48,228 nucleotides of DNA from positions 1-48,228 of the forward strand of contig CAZOBJ010000013.1 in the NCBI GenBank assembly GCA_964577825.1, read 5' to 3'. The position numbers and the translations under genes were made by a program. The notes below the pieces were generated by a model. The model saw only the letters and a program-made list of their open reading frames with translations. It searched no databases and was not told the DNA's origin. The stretch is from CAZOBJ01 sp964577825. Lineage in GTDB: Bacteria; Planctomycetota; SZUA-567; JAFGNG01. Below are positions 24,521 through 32,152 of this stretch, piece by piece. Each line of letters opens with the position of its first letter. Position 1 is the stretch's first letter.

Positions 24521-25579
24521 CTACAAGGCCAAGTGCCGGTTTTCCAGGGCCACGGGTTCGCCCCGGCGGCCCGACTCATACGCGGCCAGCACAAAGTCCA
24601 CGGTCGCCAGCCCGTCCGCTCCGCTTGCGATCGGCTCGCGGCCCTCGCGCACCGCCCGGGCGAAGTCCTCCAACAAGAGCGCGCTCTGGTTCACGCGTTC
24701 GTAGGGCAGGCGCGTCCAGGTCTGCGCCGGGATGTCCTGCGTGCCGTGCGTCAGGTACACGTTCGTGAACCCCTCCCAGAAGATGTGGCCGTCGACCCCG
24801 TACAGGTCCATGCCCGCGGTGCCGTACAGCTTGCCGTCGACCTTGATCCGCTCGCCGCCCGCTACGGAGGCGGCCACGTCCAGTTGCCCCACCGTGTCCA
24901 CGCCGCGATAGCGCACCAGGACGCTGGCCACGTCGTCGACTCCGGGCGGGCTGCGCAGGGCCGCCCACCGGCAGAACACCTCTTCGGGTTCGAGGCCGGT
25001 CACGTAGCGCATGAGGTCGATGTAGTGCGTGCCCGAGTCGAACAGGCCCCCGCCCCCGGACTGCGCGGGGTCGCCGCGCCAGGTCCGGGTCCAGCGCGGG
25101 TCGGGCTCCGCCCAGCCGTACTTGCCATGGCGCACGTACATGAGCTCGCCCAAGATGCCCTGGTCGCGGACCATGCCGCGCAGCGCGCCCGCGCCGCTGA
25201 GGAATCGGTTCTGGTACCCGAGCCCCAGGGTCACCTGGGCCGTGCGGCAGCAGCGGATGATCGCGAGCGCGTCCTCGCGGGTGGTGGCCAGGGGCTTTTC
25301 AACGAGTACGTGCTTGCCGTGCCGGGCCGCAGCAATCGTCTGCGGCGCGTGCAGCGCGTGCGGCGTGGCCACGTACACCGCGTCCACGTCCTCGGCCTCG
25401 ACCACGGCCGCGAAGTCGTCGGTCGCGCGCGCACCTGTGGCCTCGGCCACGGCTCGAGCTTTGTCCGGCACGATGTCCATGGCCGCGGTCAGCGTGAGCC
25501 CGTCCACCTCCGGGATGAGCTTGGCCCGCCCGCTGCCCAGCTTTCCGCACCCGACCAGGGCCATGCGTACCGTGTCCAT
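24521..25579 (-). CDS. Gfo/Idh/MocA family oxidoreductase (copy 2)
   Basis: This 352-residue protein is taken from ATG 25579 (GGAGA upstream; an ATG two codons earlier is less well spaced). It has a Rossmann start (ALVGCGKLGSG), HVLVEKPLATTRED with the catalytic lysine, and GGGGLFDSGTHYIDLMRYVTG. Both copies end with an ALENRHLAL-like tail. It probably acts on a related polyol or sugar in the same pathway as copy 1. It is in one operon with the barrel isomerases and a HAD mutase. Confidence 0.93.
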   Translation of the reverse strand: MDTVRMALVGCGKLGSGRAKLIPEVDGLTLTAAMDIVPDKARAVAEATGARATDDFAAVVEAEDVDAVYVATPHALHAPQTIAAARHGKHVLVEKPLATTREDALAIIRCCRTAQVTLGLGYQNRFLSGAGALRGMVRDQGILGELMYVRHGKYGWAEPDPRWTRTWRGDPAQSGGGGLFDSGTHYIDLMRYVTGLEPEEVFCRWAALRSPPGVDDVASVLVRYRGVDTVGQLDVAASVAGGERIKVDGKLYGTAGMDLYGVDGHIFWEGFTNVYLTHGTQDIPAQTWTRLPYERVNQSALLLEDFARAVREGREPIASGADGLATVDFVLAAYESGRRGEPVALENRHLAL

Positions 25580-25608
25580 CCGCATCTCCTGCAGGCGGCC
25601 CGCTCCGA

Positions 25609-26385
25609 TCAACTCTCGCGCGCGGCCCCAAGGCCCTGGTTGGCCAAGTACTCGCAGCTCGCCGCCACGGCCCCGAGCTTGTCGGGCACTTCGCCCTCGA
25701 CCTCCACGATCAGCCAGCGCGCTGCCGGCGCGGCCTCCACGATCGAGGCGAAGTCCATGATCCCCGCGCCGATGGCAGTAAGCGGGTCGCCCTGGTTGCC
25801 CGTGCCGTCCTTCATGTGCAGAAGCTGCACCCGGTCGCCGAGCTCGCGCACCACCTCCACGCAGTCGCGCCCGCCCATGTGCACCCAGTAGGTGTCGATC
25901 TCCCAGAACACGCCCGGCTCCAGGTGCTCGTTGAGGATCTGGTAAATCGGACGGCCCTCGAACTCTTCGAACTCCCCGCGGTGGTTGTGCACGCCGCAGG
26001 TCATGCCCGCCTCGCGCGCCAGGTAGTAGGCCTCGTTGATGATTCCGCAGGTGGTGGCCAGTTGGCTGAGGCGCTTCACGGTCCCGCGGGCGATGAAACC
26101 GGTGTTGCCGAACGTGAAGCAGTCGCCGCCCAGCGCCTTCATCCATTCGACGGGCTTCACCTTGCTGGGCCCGAGCACCAGGTCCTTGGCCAGACGCGCG
26201 CTGATGAGCTCCAGCCCGTGCTCGCGGAACAGGGCCCCGGCCTCCTCGTACGAGACCCCCTCGGGCAGGTCCGAGAGCTCCACGCCCGCGTAGCCCATAT
26301 CGGCCACGCGCCGGATGGTGCCCCGGAAGTCCTCGTCCATCTGCTGCTTGACGCTGCACAGTTGGAGTCCGATCGGCCTTGCCAT
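25609..26385 (-). CDS. Sugar phosphate isomerase/epimerase TIM barrel (copy 2)
   Basis: This 258-residue protein starts at ATG 26385, which overlaps the upstream HAD stop (TGATG) and has AAGGAGA before it. It has the same barrel motifs as copy 1: RVADMGYAGVELSDLP, GVHNHRGEFEEFEG, EIDTYWVHMGG and LLHMKDGTGNQGDP. The two copies are equal in length and clearly homologous. Metal-dependent isomerase or epimerase activity is inferred from the family. Confidence 0.88.
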   Translation of the reverse strand: MARPIGLQLCSVKQQMDEDFRGTIRRVADMGYAGVELSDLPEGVSYEEAGALFREHGLELISARLAKDLVLGPSKVKPVEWMKALGGDCFTFGNTGFIARGTVKRLSQLATTCGIINEAYYLAREAGMTCGVHNHRGEFEEFEGRPIYQILNEHLEPGVFWEIDTYWVHMGGRDCVEVVRELGDRVQLLHMKDGTGNQGDPLTAIGAGIMDFASIVEAAPAARWLIVEVEGEVPDKLGAVAASCEYLANQGLGAARES

Positions 26386-27086
26386 CACGTGTTCTCCTTC
26401 AATGGTGCGGGGGCCGCGGCCGACAGCCTCGCGCGCTGGGCCACCCAGTCGCACGCCTCGGCCGTGGTGGAAAACGTGACCGCGCACCCGTCCAGTTCTT
26501 CGGCGGCGAAGCTGGAGGTCACCCCCACGGTCAGGAGCCCCGCCGCCCGCGCGGCCCGCACTCCGGTGGGTGAGTCCTCTAGCGCCGCGGTCCGTTCCGG
26601 GTTTGCGCCCAGCCGCGCCACGGCCAGCTCGAAAATCTGCGGGTCGGGCTTGGACCGCGCCACGTCGTTGTAGGCCAGGGTCACGTCGAAGAATCGGGCC
26701 AGCCCGGTCTTCTCCAGCATGAGGTCCAACAGGGCCCGCGGGCTGGAGGTGGCCACGGCCAGAGGCACCCGTCCGGCGAACCGCTCCAGCGCCTCGGTCA
26801 CGCCGGGGAACGGCGCGAGCTCGCGGCGCACCAGGTCCTTGACCGCCGCGCGCTTGGCCTCCAGGTACCCGGAGGGGTCGGCGCAGGGGCCGTGGCGCGC
26901 GGTCAGGTATACGGCCAGTTCCTCGTCGGGCACGCCCACCCAACCGAGGTAAAAACGCTCGTCGTAGCGCACCCCCTGCGCAGCGAGGACGTTCTCCCAC
27001 GCGCGCATGTGCAAAGGCTCGGTGTTGAAGAGCACGCCGTCCGCGTCGAACACGATCGCGTCGATCCGTGCGTTGTCTTTCGTCAT
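26385..27086 (-). CDS. HAD-superfamily hydrolase, beta-phosphoglucomutase-like
   Basis: About 233 residues from ATG 27086; ATGs at 27092 and 27107 are also in frame and none has a strong ribosome site. HAD motif I is FDADGVLFNTEP, with both catalytic aspartates and the cap-1 start seen in PGMB enzymes. The other motifs are VATSSPRALL, SKPDPQIFELA and ALEDSPTGVRAARAAG. Such proteins are sugar-phosphate mutases or phosphatases. As first gene of the isomerase/dehydrogenase operon it may convert a sugar 1-phosphate or remove a phosphate from an intermediate. Confidence 0.88.
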   Translation of the reverse strand: MTKDNARIDAIVFDADGVLFNTEPLHMRAWENVLAAQGVRYDERFYLGWVGVPDEELAVYLTARHGPCADPSGYLEAKRAAVKDLVRRELAPFPGVTEALERFAGRVPLAVATSSPRALLDLMLEKTGLARFFDVTLAYNDVARSKPDPQIFELAVARLGANPERTAALEDSPTGVRAARAAGLLTVGVTSSFAAEELDGCAVTFSTTAEACDWVAQRARLSAAAPAPLKENT

Positions 27087-27106
27087 GCGCATCCGTCCAT
27101 ACAGCA

Positions 27107-27129
27107 TCGGTCGCGGAGACCGCGACCGA
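27107..27129 (-). repeat. Perfect 10-bp-arm hairpin ahead of the HAD operon
   Basis: TCGGTCGCGG, loop AGA, CCGCGACCGA (plus strand). As minus-strand RNA this is a very stable stem in the leader of the HAD gene and ends about 20 bases before its start. There is no T-tract. A TTGACA box lies 30 bp further upstream at 27163-27158, with only a poor -10. Confidence 0.7.
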
Positions 27130-27174
27130 CATGCCCGCTACCGCGGGGCTCGGAAAATGTCAACCGAAAAACAA

Positions 27175-27541
27175 ACGCGGCGGGTCGGAACTGTAAGCCG
27201 GCTTCTGTCCAGGACGGCCATTTGTCTGGGCCCACGGTTGCCCGCGGGCTCGAGCACCCTACCCGGACCTCAAGCGACGCGGGCCACGTCTCGGTCCCTA
27301 TGTGGGCTTGCTTCGGATGGGGTTTGCCGTGCCGCGGCCGTCGCCGGCCACGCGGTGCGCTCTTGCCGCACCGTTTCACCCTTGCCTGTGCCCGGACGGG
27401 CCGGGCCATCGGCGGTCTGTTTTCTGTGGCACTTTCCCTGGGGTCACCCCCGGTGGGCATTACCCACCATCCTGCCCTGTGAAGGCCGGACTTTCCTCCC
27501 GGGGCACAAACCCCGAGCGGCCGTCCGCTCCGGCCCGCCGC
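27175..27541 (-). ncRNA. rnpB: RNase P RNA, bacterial type A
   Basis: The minus strand reads the universal RNase P elements in order: GAGGAAAGTCCGG (27498-27486), GGGCAGGATGGTGGGTAA, ACAGACCGCCGATGGCC, AGGGTGAAACGGTGCGG, and the 3' ACAGAAGCCGGCTTAC (27208-27193). The ends CGGCGGGCCGG and CCGACCCGCCG pair as helix P1, which sets the boundaries within a few bases. Length is about 367 nt. A T-rich run (GTTTGTTTTT) directly after P1 probably ends transcription. It is the catalytic RNA that matures tRNA 5' ends. Confidence 0.95.
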
Positions 27542-27595
27542 AAATCATCTCTCGATCTGGGGACCCGGCTGCGACCGAGTCCGCTCTGCACTTCT

Positions 27596-27623
27596 ATCAT
27601 ACCCGGTTTACGTACCCCGTCAA
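27596..27623 (-). promoter_or_regulatory. rnpB promoter
   Basis: TTGACG (27623-27618), a 16-bp spacer and TATGAT (27601-27596): 5/6 matches in both boxes. Initiation would be near 27589, about 48 bases before the mature 5' end, implying a processed leader. Confidence 0.7.
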
Positions 27624-27653
27624 CCCGCATTGGGGACCGTTCGGACGTTCCCC

Positions 27654-27682
27654 TTGACACGCGCCACCGCATTCTCTACAAG
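27654..27682 (+). promoter_or_regulatory. Promoter of the citrate-lyase-like operon
   Basis: Consensus TTGACA (27654-27659), a 17-bp spacer and TACAAG (27677-27682). Initiation near 27689 would leave a leader of about 37 bases before ATG 27726. It is back-to-back with the rnpB promoter, the -35 boxes being 30 bp apart. Confidence 0.6.
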
Positions 27683-27725
27683 CACAAGCGTCGTACGGAC
27701 CGAATGCGTGCGTCGGAGCGGTGCC

Positions 27726-28973
27726 ATGCCCATGCAGATCACCGAGTTCGTGTTCCTGGACCAGCTCGCCGGGCGCTTCCACGTGCCCGCGCCCCGGTAC
27801 CTGGAGGGGCCGTCCAGCCGCGCGGCGATCAAGCGGGCTCTGGAGTCCTGGGGCGGCCGGGCCGTGATCAAGCCCGACGTGTTGGCCGGACGCCGCGGCG
27901 CGGGCGATGCGGTGCGCGCCGTGAACAGCGCCCAGGACGCCATGCGCGAGCTCAAGCGCTGCGCCGCGCTTGAGGTGGGCGGCCGGCTTGCGCGTTCGAG
28001 CTACCTCGTGGAGTACATCCCCGCCGACCTGGAGGTCTACACCGCCATCACCTACGACAGCCGGTATTGCGGGCCTTCCTTTACCGTGAGCCTGGAGGGC
28101 GGCGTGGAGATCGAGTCCGTGCCTTCGGACAAGAAGCGCACGATTCCGGTGAACGTGTTCCGCGGCCTGGACGCCTACCAAGCGAGCGACCTCCTTGCCG
28201 AGCTGGGGTGCCCCGCCCCGTTCGTGAGCGCGCTCAGCCGCGCGTTCGTAAGCCTCTGGGACATGTTCATCAGCTCGGGCATGCGCATGTGCGAGGTGAA
28301 CCCCTGGCGGGTCACCCGCGAGCGCGGGCCGGTCGCCTGCGACTTCAAGGCGATCTTCGACGAGGCCAACTACAAGTTCAAGAACCTGGACCTGCACCCG
28401 CCCGAGTACCCGGAGAACCTGAGCGAGTTCGACGAGGAGATGGCCGCTTTTGCCGCGTCCAGCCACCAGGGCCAGGCGCACGTCTCGGACCTGGGGGGCG
28501 AGCTCGTGCTTCCCCTGACCTTCGGGGGTGGAGCCAGCACCATCGTGACCGAGACGCTCACCATCTCCGGCGGCAGCCCCATGTTCCTGTCCGACTTCGG
28601 CGGCAACCCGCCCTATGAGCGCATGCACGAGACCGCGCGCATCTGCTTCGACCACCGGCTGGGCCAGGCGCGGCTGTTGCTCGTGCTCGGGGGAATCGCG
28701 AACAACACCCAGATCGACGTCACCTTCCAGGCCATTGCCGACGCGCTGGTGGGTTGGGCCGAGGCGCACGGCCCCCCGAACATCCCGGCCGTGGTGGGTC
28801 GCGGCGGGCCGGGCCTCGTGCAGGGGCTGCTGGCCGTGCAGCAGGCCTTCGAGCAGCTGCACATGCCCTACGTGATCTTCGGTCCGGACACGCCCATCAC
28901 CCTGGTGGCCGAGTACGCGGCCCGGCTGGCCCAGGCGATCCGGGCCATGGAGGAGGGCGGCCATGCGCATTGA
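27726..28973 (+). CDS. ATP-citrate-lyase-like subunit 1 (ATP-grasp plus citrate-binding domains)
   Basis: This 415-residue protein starts at ATG 27726 with CGGAG upstream (ATG 27732 is possible). It aligns by eye with the N-terminal half of human ACLY and with the small subunit of split ACLs. There is an ATP-grasp part with AVIKPDVLAGRRG and the metal-binding CEVNPW, then a citrate-binding domain with GGGASTIVTETL, LGGIANNTQID and GRGGPGLVQG. In ACL the last two positions hold citrate. Here the loop is one residue shorter and its aromatic residue is Asn, so the substrate may differ from citrate. It overlaps the next gene by 11 bp. Confidence 0.82.
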   Translation: MPMQITEFVFLDQLAGRFHVPAPRYLEGPSSRAAIKRALESWGGRAVIKPDVLAGRRGAGDAVRAVNSAQDAMRELKRCAALEVGGRLARSSYLVEYIPADLEVYTAITYDSRYCGPSFTVSLEGGVEIESVPSDKKRTIPVNVFRGLDAYQASDLLAELGCPAPFVSALSRAFVSLWDMFISSGMRMCEVNPWRVTRERGPVACDFKAIFDEANYKFKNLDLHPPEYPENLSEFDEEMAAFAASSHQGQAHVSDLGGELVLPLTFGGGASTIVTETLTISGGSPMFLSDFGGNPPYERMHETARICFDHRLGQARLLLVLGGIANNTQIDVTFQAIADALVGWAEAHGPPNIPAVVGRGGPGLVQGLLAVQQAFEQLHMPYVIFGPDTPITLVAEYAARLAQAIRAMEEGGHAH

Positions 28974-31041
28974 CAGCCTGGCGAACCTGCTGCGCAAGGG
29001 CGACCGTGTGGCCGTCAGCAACATCACCGGCCGAGAGGCGAGCAAGGTGAGCGTGGACAGCCAGGCCTACGCGGACAACATCGTGGGCGGCTGGGCACTG
29101 GGCAAGGGCGGGACCGTTCTGCGCTGTCCGCGCGGGCGCGACATCCCGGTCTTCGGCACCTGCGAGGAGCTGCGCAAGGGCCTGCCCGCGGAGCAGCAGC
29201 CCAACCGCGTGGTCGTGTACTCGCCCCCGGAGGCCGTGTACGGCGAGGTGAAGGAGGCCGTCTACCACCTCGCCGACACCCTGGAGGCCCTGTTCGTCAT
29301 CACCGAGAACGTATCCATCGAGGTCACGGCCAAGATCCACTGCCTGGGCCACGAGGCCAACGTGGATGTGATCGGATGCAACGCCCTCGGCGCGGTGAAC
29401 CCCCACGACCACGTACGCGTGGGCGCGGTGGGCGGCAGCGACCCGGAGGGCACGTTCCGGCCCGGGAGCGTGGCCATCGTGTCGAACTCGGGCAACATGG
29501 TCAACACCATCGCCAGCTACCTGCGCACCGCGGGCTTGGGCGTGTCCACGGGGGTGTCCACGGGCAAGGACGTGCTCATCCTCACGCCGCTGAAGGAGTA
29601 CCTCGCCCTCGCCGAAGCGGACCCGCGCACCAAGCTCGTGATCCTGTACATCGAGCCCGGCGGCCTGTACGAGCAGGAGGCCATCGACTGGGCACGCGAG
29701 TCCGGCTTCTCCAAGCCGATCCTGGTGTACGTGGCCGGCGAGCTCGCCGAGCAGGCGGGCGTGAGCCTGGGGCACGCGGGCGCGGTGGTGGAAGGCCCGG
29801 CCACGAGCGCCCGCGGCAAGATGGCCCTGTTCGACGAGTACTTCGGCCTGCCCCCGTTCAACCCGGACGAGCGATACCGGCGCACCGACAAGCTCAAGCA
29901 GGGCCTCAAGCGCGGCATGCGCGCGCGCGCGCTCCATCACCTGCCCGGCGCGGCCATGCTCGTGTACTACACGCTCGGCTGGCGCCGCGACTTCGAGATT
30001 CGCCAATCCATGCGCCTGAACCCGTGGCTCGTGAACTTCGGCGAGCTGGGCGCGAAGATGAGTCCCAAACTCCTGGTCCAGTCCGGCGAGATCCCGGACC
30101 CGTACCGGCGGGTGTTCCGCCAGCACGGACGGGCCAGTCTGGGGCTCTCGCCCGTGCGCCGGTCCATGCGCTCGGCCTCGCACGCGAGCTCCACGGACGG
30201 CGAGACCACCCGGATCTTCGGCACGAACCTGACCAAGCTCATGGCGTCGGCCCGATTCGGCGAGGCGCTGATTCTCTCCTGGACGGGCTGTCCGCCGCGC
30301 ACGGACTGGGAGGCGACCCTCGTGGAGATGTGCCTGATCGCCGCGCTCACCAACGGCCCGGGCACGCTCTCCGCGCAGGCGGCCAAGCTGTCCGCCTCGG
30401 CCGGCAACAGCCCGCACACCGGCATGATCGCCACGCTCTCGGCGATCGGCGACGTGCACGGCGGCAACGGGCAACGGGCCGTGCAGTACCTCACGCGCAT
30501 CTTCCAGGACACCGACCTCGCCGACCCGTACGACCCCGAGCACGGCATCGACCTCGACCGGCTGGCCCACCAGGTGGCCGAGCGCTTTCGCAAGCACAAG
30601 GCCGCGGCCAAGGAGTCGGGCCTCGAGTACGAGCGCATCCCCTGCCTGGGGCACCCGGTGTTCCGGGGCCGGCCCGTGAACCTGGACCCGCGCGAGCAGG
30701 CGGTCAGCCGCGCGATCGAGGCCCGCGGCGCGTACAACGTGTTCCTGGACTTCTACCACCGCCTGGCGCGGGCGCTGCACGAGGTGGGCGTGGCGAACTC
30801 GGTGTGGGCGGTGAACGTGGACGCGGCCGTGGCCTGCGTGTGGCTGGGCGTGTGCTGGCCGCACCTGAAGGAAAAGCGCATGACCCTCCAGCGCGCCGGA
30901 GACATCGCCCTCCTGGCGTTCGCGCTCGGGCGCGCCGCGGGCGGGGCCGCGGAGTTCCTGGACCACCAGGACCACGGCACGCCGATGGACATGCGCATCC
31001 CGATCGACGAGTGCACGGCCCTCACTCCGCCGCGGGAGTAG
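28963..31041 (+). CDS. ATP-citrate-lyase-like subunit 2 (CoA-ligase plus citrate-synthase-like domains)
   Basis: This 692-residue protein corresponds to the C-terminal half of ACLY. A succinyl-CoA-synthetase-alpha-like part carries the phosphohistidine motif GHAGA (H271). It is followed by a citrate-synthase-homology module from about residue 390. In that module H564 (LGHPVF) and D620 (VNVD) match the human catalytic residues H975 and D1026. The position of human H900 (DHGP) is Asn464 in TNGPG. A histidine appears instead at H499 in IGDVHGG, where human ACLY has DRFGG and citrate synthase has its catalytic His. ACL chemistry would make acetyl-CoA and oxaloacetate from citrate, CoA and ATP. 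The altered triad makes a different cleaved acid plausible. Confidence 0.82.
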   Translation: MRIDSLANLLRKGDRVAVSNITGREASKVSVDSQAYADNIVGGWALGKGGTVLRCPRGRDIPVFGTCEELRKGLPAEQQPNRVVVYSPPEAVYGEVKEAVYHLADTLEALFVITENVSIEVTAKIHCLGHEANVDVIGCNALGAVNPHDHVRVGAVGGSDPEGTFRPGSVAIVSNSGNMVNTIASYLRTAGLGVSTGVSTGKDVLILTPLKEYLALAEADPRTKLVILYIEPGGLYEQEAIDWARESGFSKPILVYVAGELAEQAGVSLGHAGAVVEGPATSARGKMALFDEYFGLPPFNPDERYRRTDKLKQGLKRGMRARALHHLPGAAMLVYYTLGWRRDFEIRQSMRLNPWLVNFGELGAKMSPKLLVQSGEIPDPYRRVFRQHGRASLGLSPVRRSMRSASHASSTDGETTRIFGTNLTKLMASARFGEALILSWTGCPPRTDWEATLVEMCLIAALTNGPGTLSAQAAKLSASAGNSPHTGMIATLSAIGDVHGGNGQRAVQYLTRIFQDTDLADPYDPEHGIDLDRLAHQVAERFRKHKAAAKESGLEYERIPCLGHPVFRGRPVNLDPREQAVSRAIEARGAYNVFLDFYHRLARALHEVGVANSVWAVNVDAAVACVWLGVCWPHLKEKRMTLQRAGDIALLAFALGRAAGGAAEFLDHQDHGTPMDMRIPIDECTALTPPRE

Positions 31042-31078
31042 GGTCCGCTGCCGGCCGCACCGCCCTGGGACGTACCGC

Positions 31079-31978
31079 ATGGCGAAGCGCGAGAAGCCGG
31101 CGCGATTCATCCAGAACACCATCGCGCTCGTGTACGACTTCGACGGCACCCTGACCCCGCAGCCCATGCAGGCCTACACCGTGCTCAAGGACCTGGGCAT
31201 CCGGTCCGATACGTTCTGGGACGAGGTCGAGGCCGAGGAGAAGCGCACTCACGGCGACCGCATCCTCACCTACATGCGGCTTCTCATCGACCGGGCCGAA
31301 CGGGGCGAGCTCCACTGGAACCCGCAGGCCTTCAAGCGCATGGGCCGCAGCGTCGAGTACTATCCGGGCGTGGAGCGCTGGTTCGACCGGATCAACGCGC
31401 ACGTCGCCCGCGCCTCGGCGCGCAAGGTCCGGGTCAAGCACTACGTCATCTCCTCGGGCATGAAGGAGATCCTCGACGGCATCCGGATCCGCCGCCGATT
31501 CGCGCGCATCTATGCCTGCGAGTACTTCTTCGACCAGCACCAGCGGCCGATCTTCCCCAAGGTGGTGATCAACGACACGAACAAGACCCAGTTCCTGTTC
31601 CGGATCAACAAGGGCCGCGAAGACCTCGACGAGAGCATCAACGAGTACATGCCCGAGTCGATACGGCCCATCCCGTTCTCGAATATCCTGTACATCGGGG
31701 ACGGGCTCACGGACGTCCCGTGCATGACCGTGACCAAGAAGCACGGCGGCCACGCGGTCGCGGTGCACCGCAGCCGCAGCGCGCCCGCCATCGACACCTG
31801 CCGCCAGCTCCTGGACGGCGGGCGCATCGACTACTTCGCGCCGGCCGACTATCGCGAGGGCAAGCTGCTGGACAAGCGGGTCCGGCTCATCCTCGACCTC
31901 ATGGTCGCTAGGATCCGGTGCGAACGCGAGGCATTCGCCTGTCGGCGAGAGGCACAGCGCCGCAGACAAGACGACTGA
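31079..31978 (+). CDS. HAD-superfamily phosphatase, phosphoserine-phosphatase-like
   Basis: This 299-residue protein starts at ATG 31079. Motif I is YDFDGTLTP, motif II lies in VISSGMKEI, and motif III/IV is YIGDGLTDVPCM. The DxDGTLT and GDGxTD pattern is typical of PSP-like HAD enzymes. A large cap region with FFDQHQRPIFPKVV and a long KTQFLFRINKGRED segment exceeds that of ordinary phosphoserine phosphatases. It sits 37 bp after the citrate-lyase-like subunit and is probably co-transcribed with it. The substrate is unknown; a phosphorylated product or by-product of the operon's pathway is a guess. Confidence 0.82.
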   Translation: MAKREKPARFIQNTIALVYDFDGTLTPQPMQAYTVLKDLGIRSDTFWDEVEAEEKRTHGDRILTYMRLLIDRAERGELHWNPQAFKRMGRSVEYYPGVERWFDRINAHVARASARKVRVKHYVISSGMKEILDGIRIRRRFARIYACEYFFDQHQRPIFPKVVINDTNKTQFLFRINKGREDLDESINEYMPESIRPIPFSNILYIGDGLTDVPCMTVTKKHGGHAVAVHRSRSAPAIDTCRQLLDGGRIDYFAPADYREGKLLDKRVRLILDLMVARIRCEREAFACRREAQRRRQDD

Positions 31979-32152
31979 GCAAAGGAGACGCCAGGACATG
32001 AGCCCGGCCTCGGCCTTCGATAGGAGCCGGGGCTCGAGGGCTCTTCGAGTCTATGCCCGAGAAGAGAGCGAATCCCCGCTCATCGCGCGCCGCCGCACTC
32101 CGCGTCCGGCCCGAGGAAGTCCGCATGACTTGATTGCGAAGAAAGGAAACGT
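31979..32152 (+). other. Leader of the GH20-Ntn fusion with a duplicated 24-bp fragment
   Basis: These 174 bp contain a strong AAAGGAG with an ATG at 31998 whose frame is quickly out of register with the fusion gene. A 24-bp stretch at 32096-32119 recurs inside the fusion gene at 32298-32321 (22/24 identical, containing CGCGTCCGGCCCGAGG). This may be a decayed start region or a partial duplication. No confident promoter was found. Confidence 0.45.
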
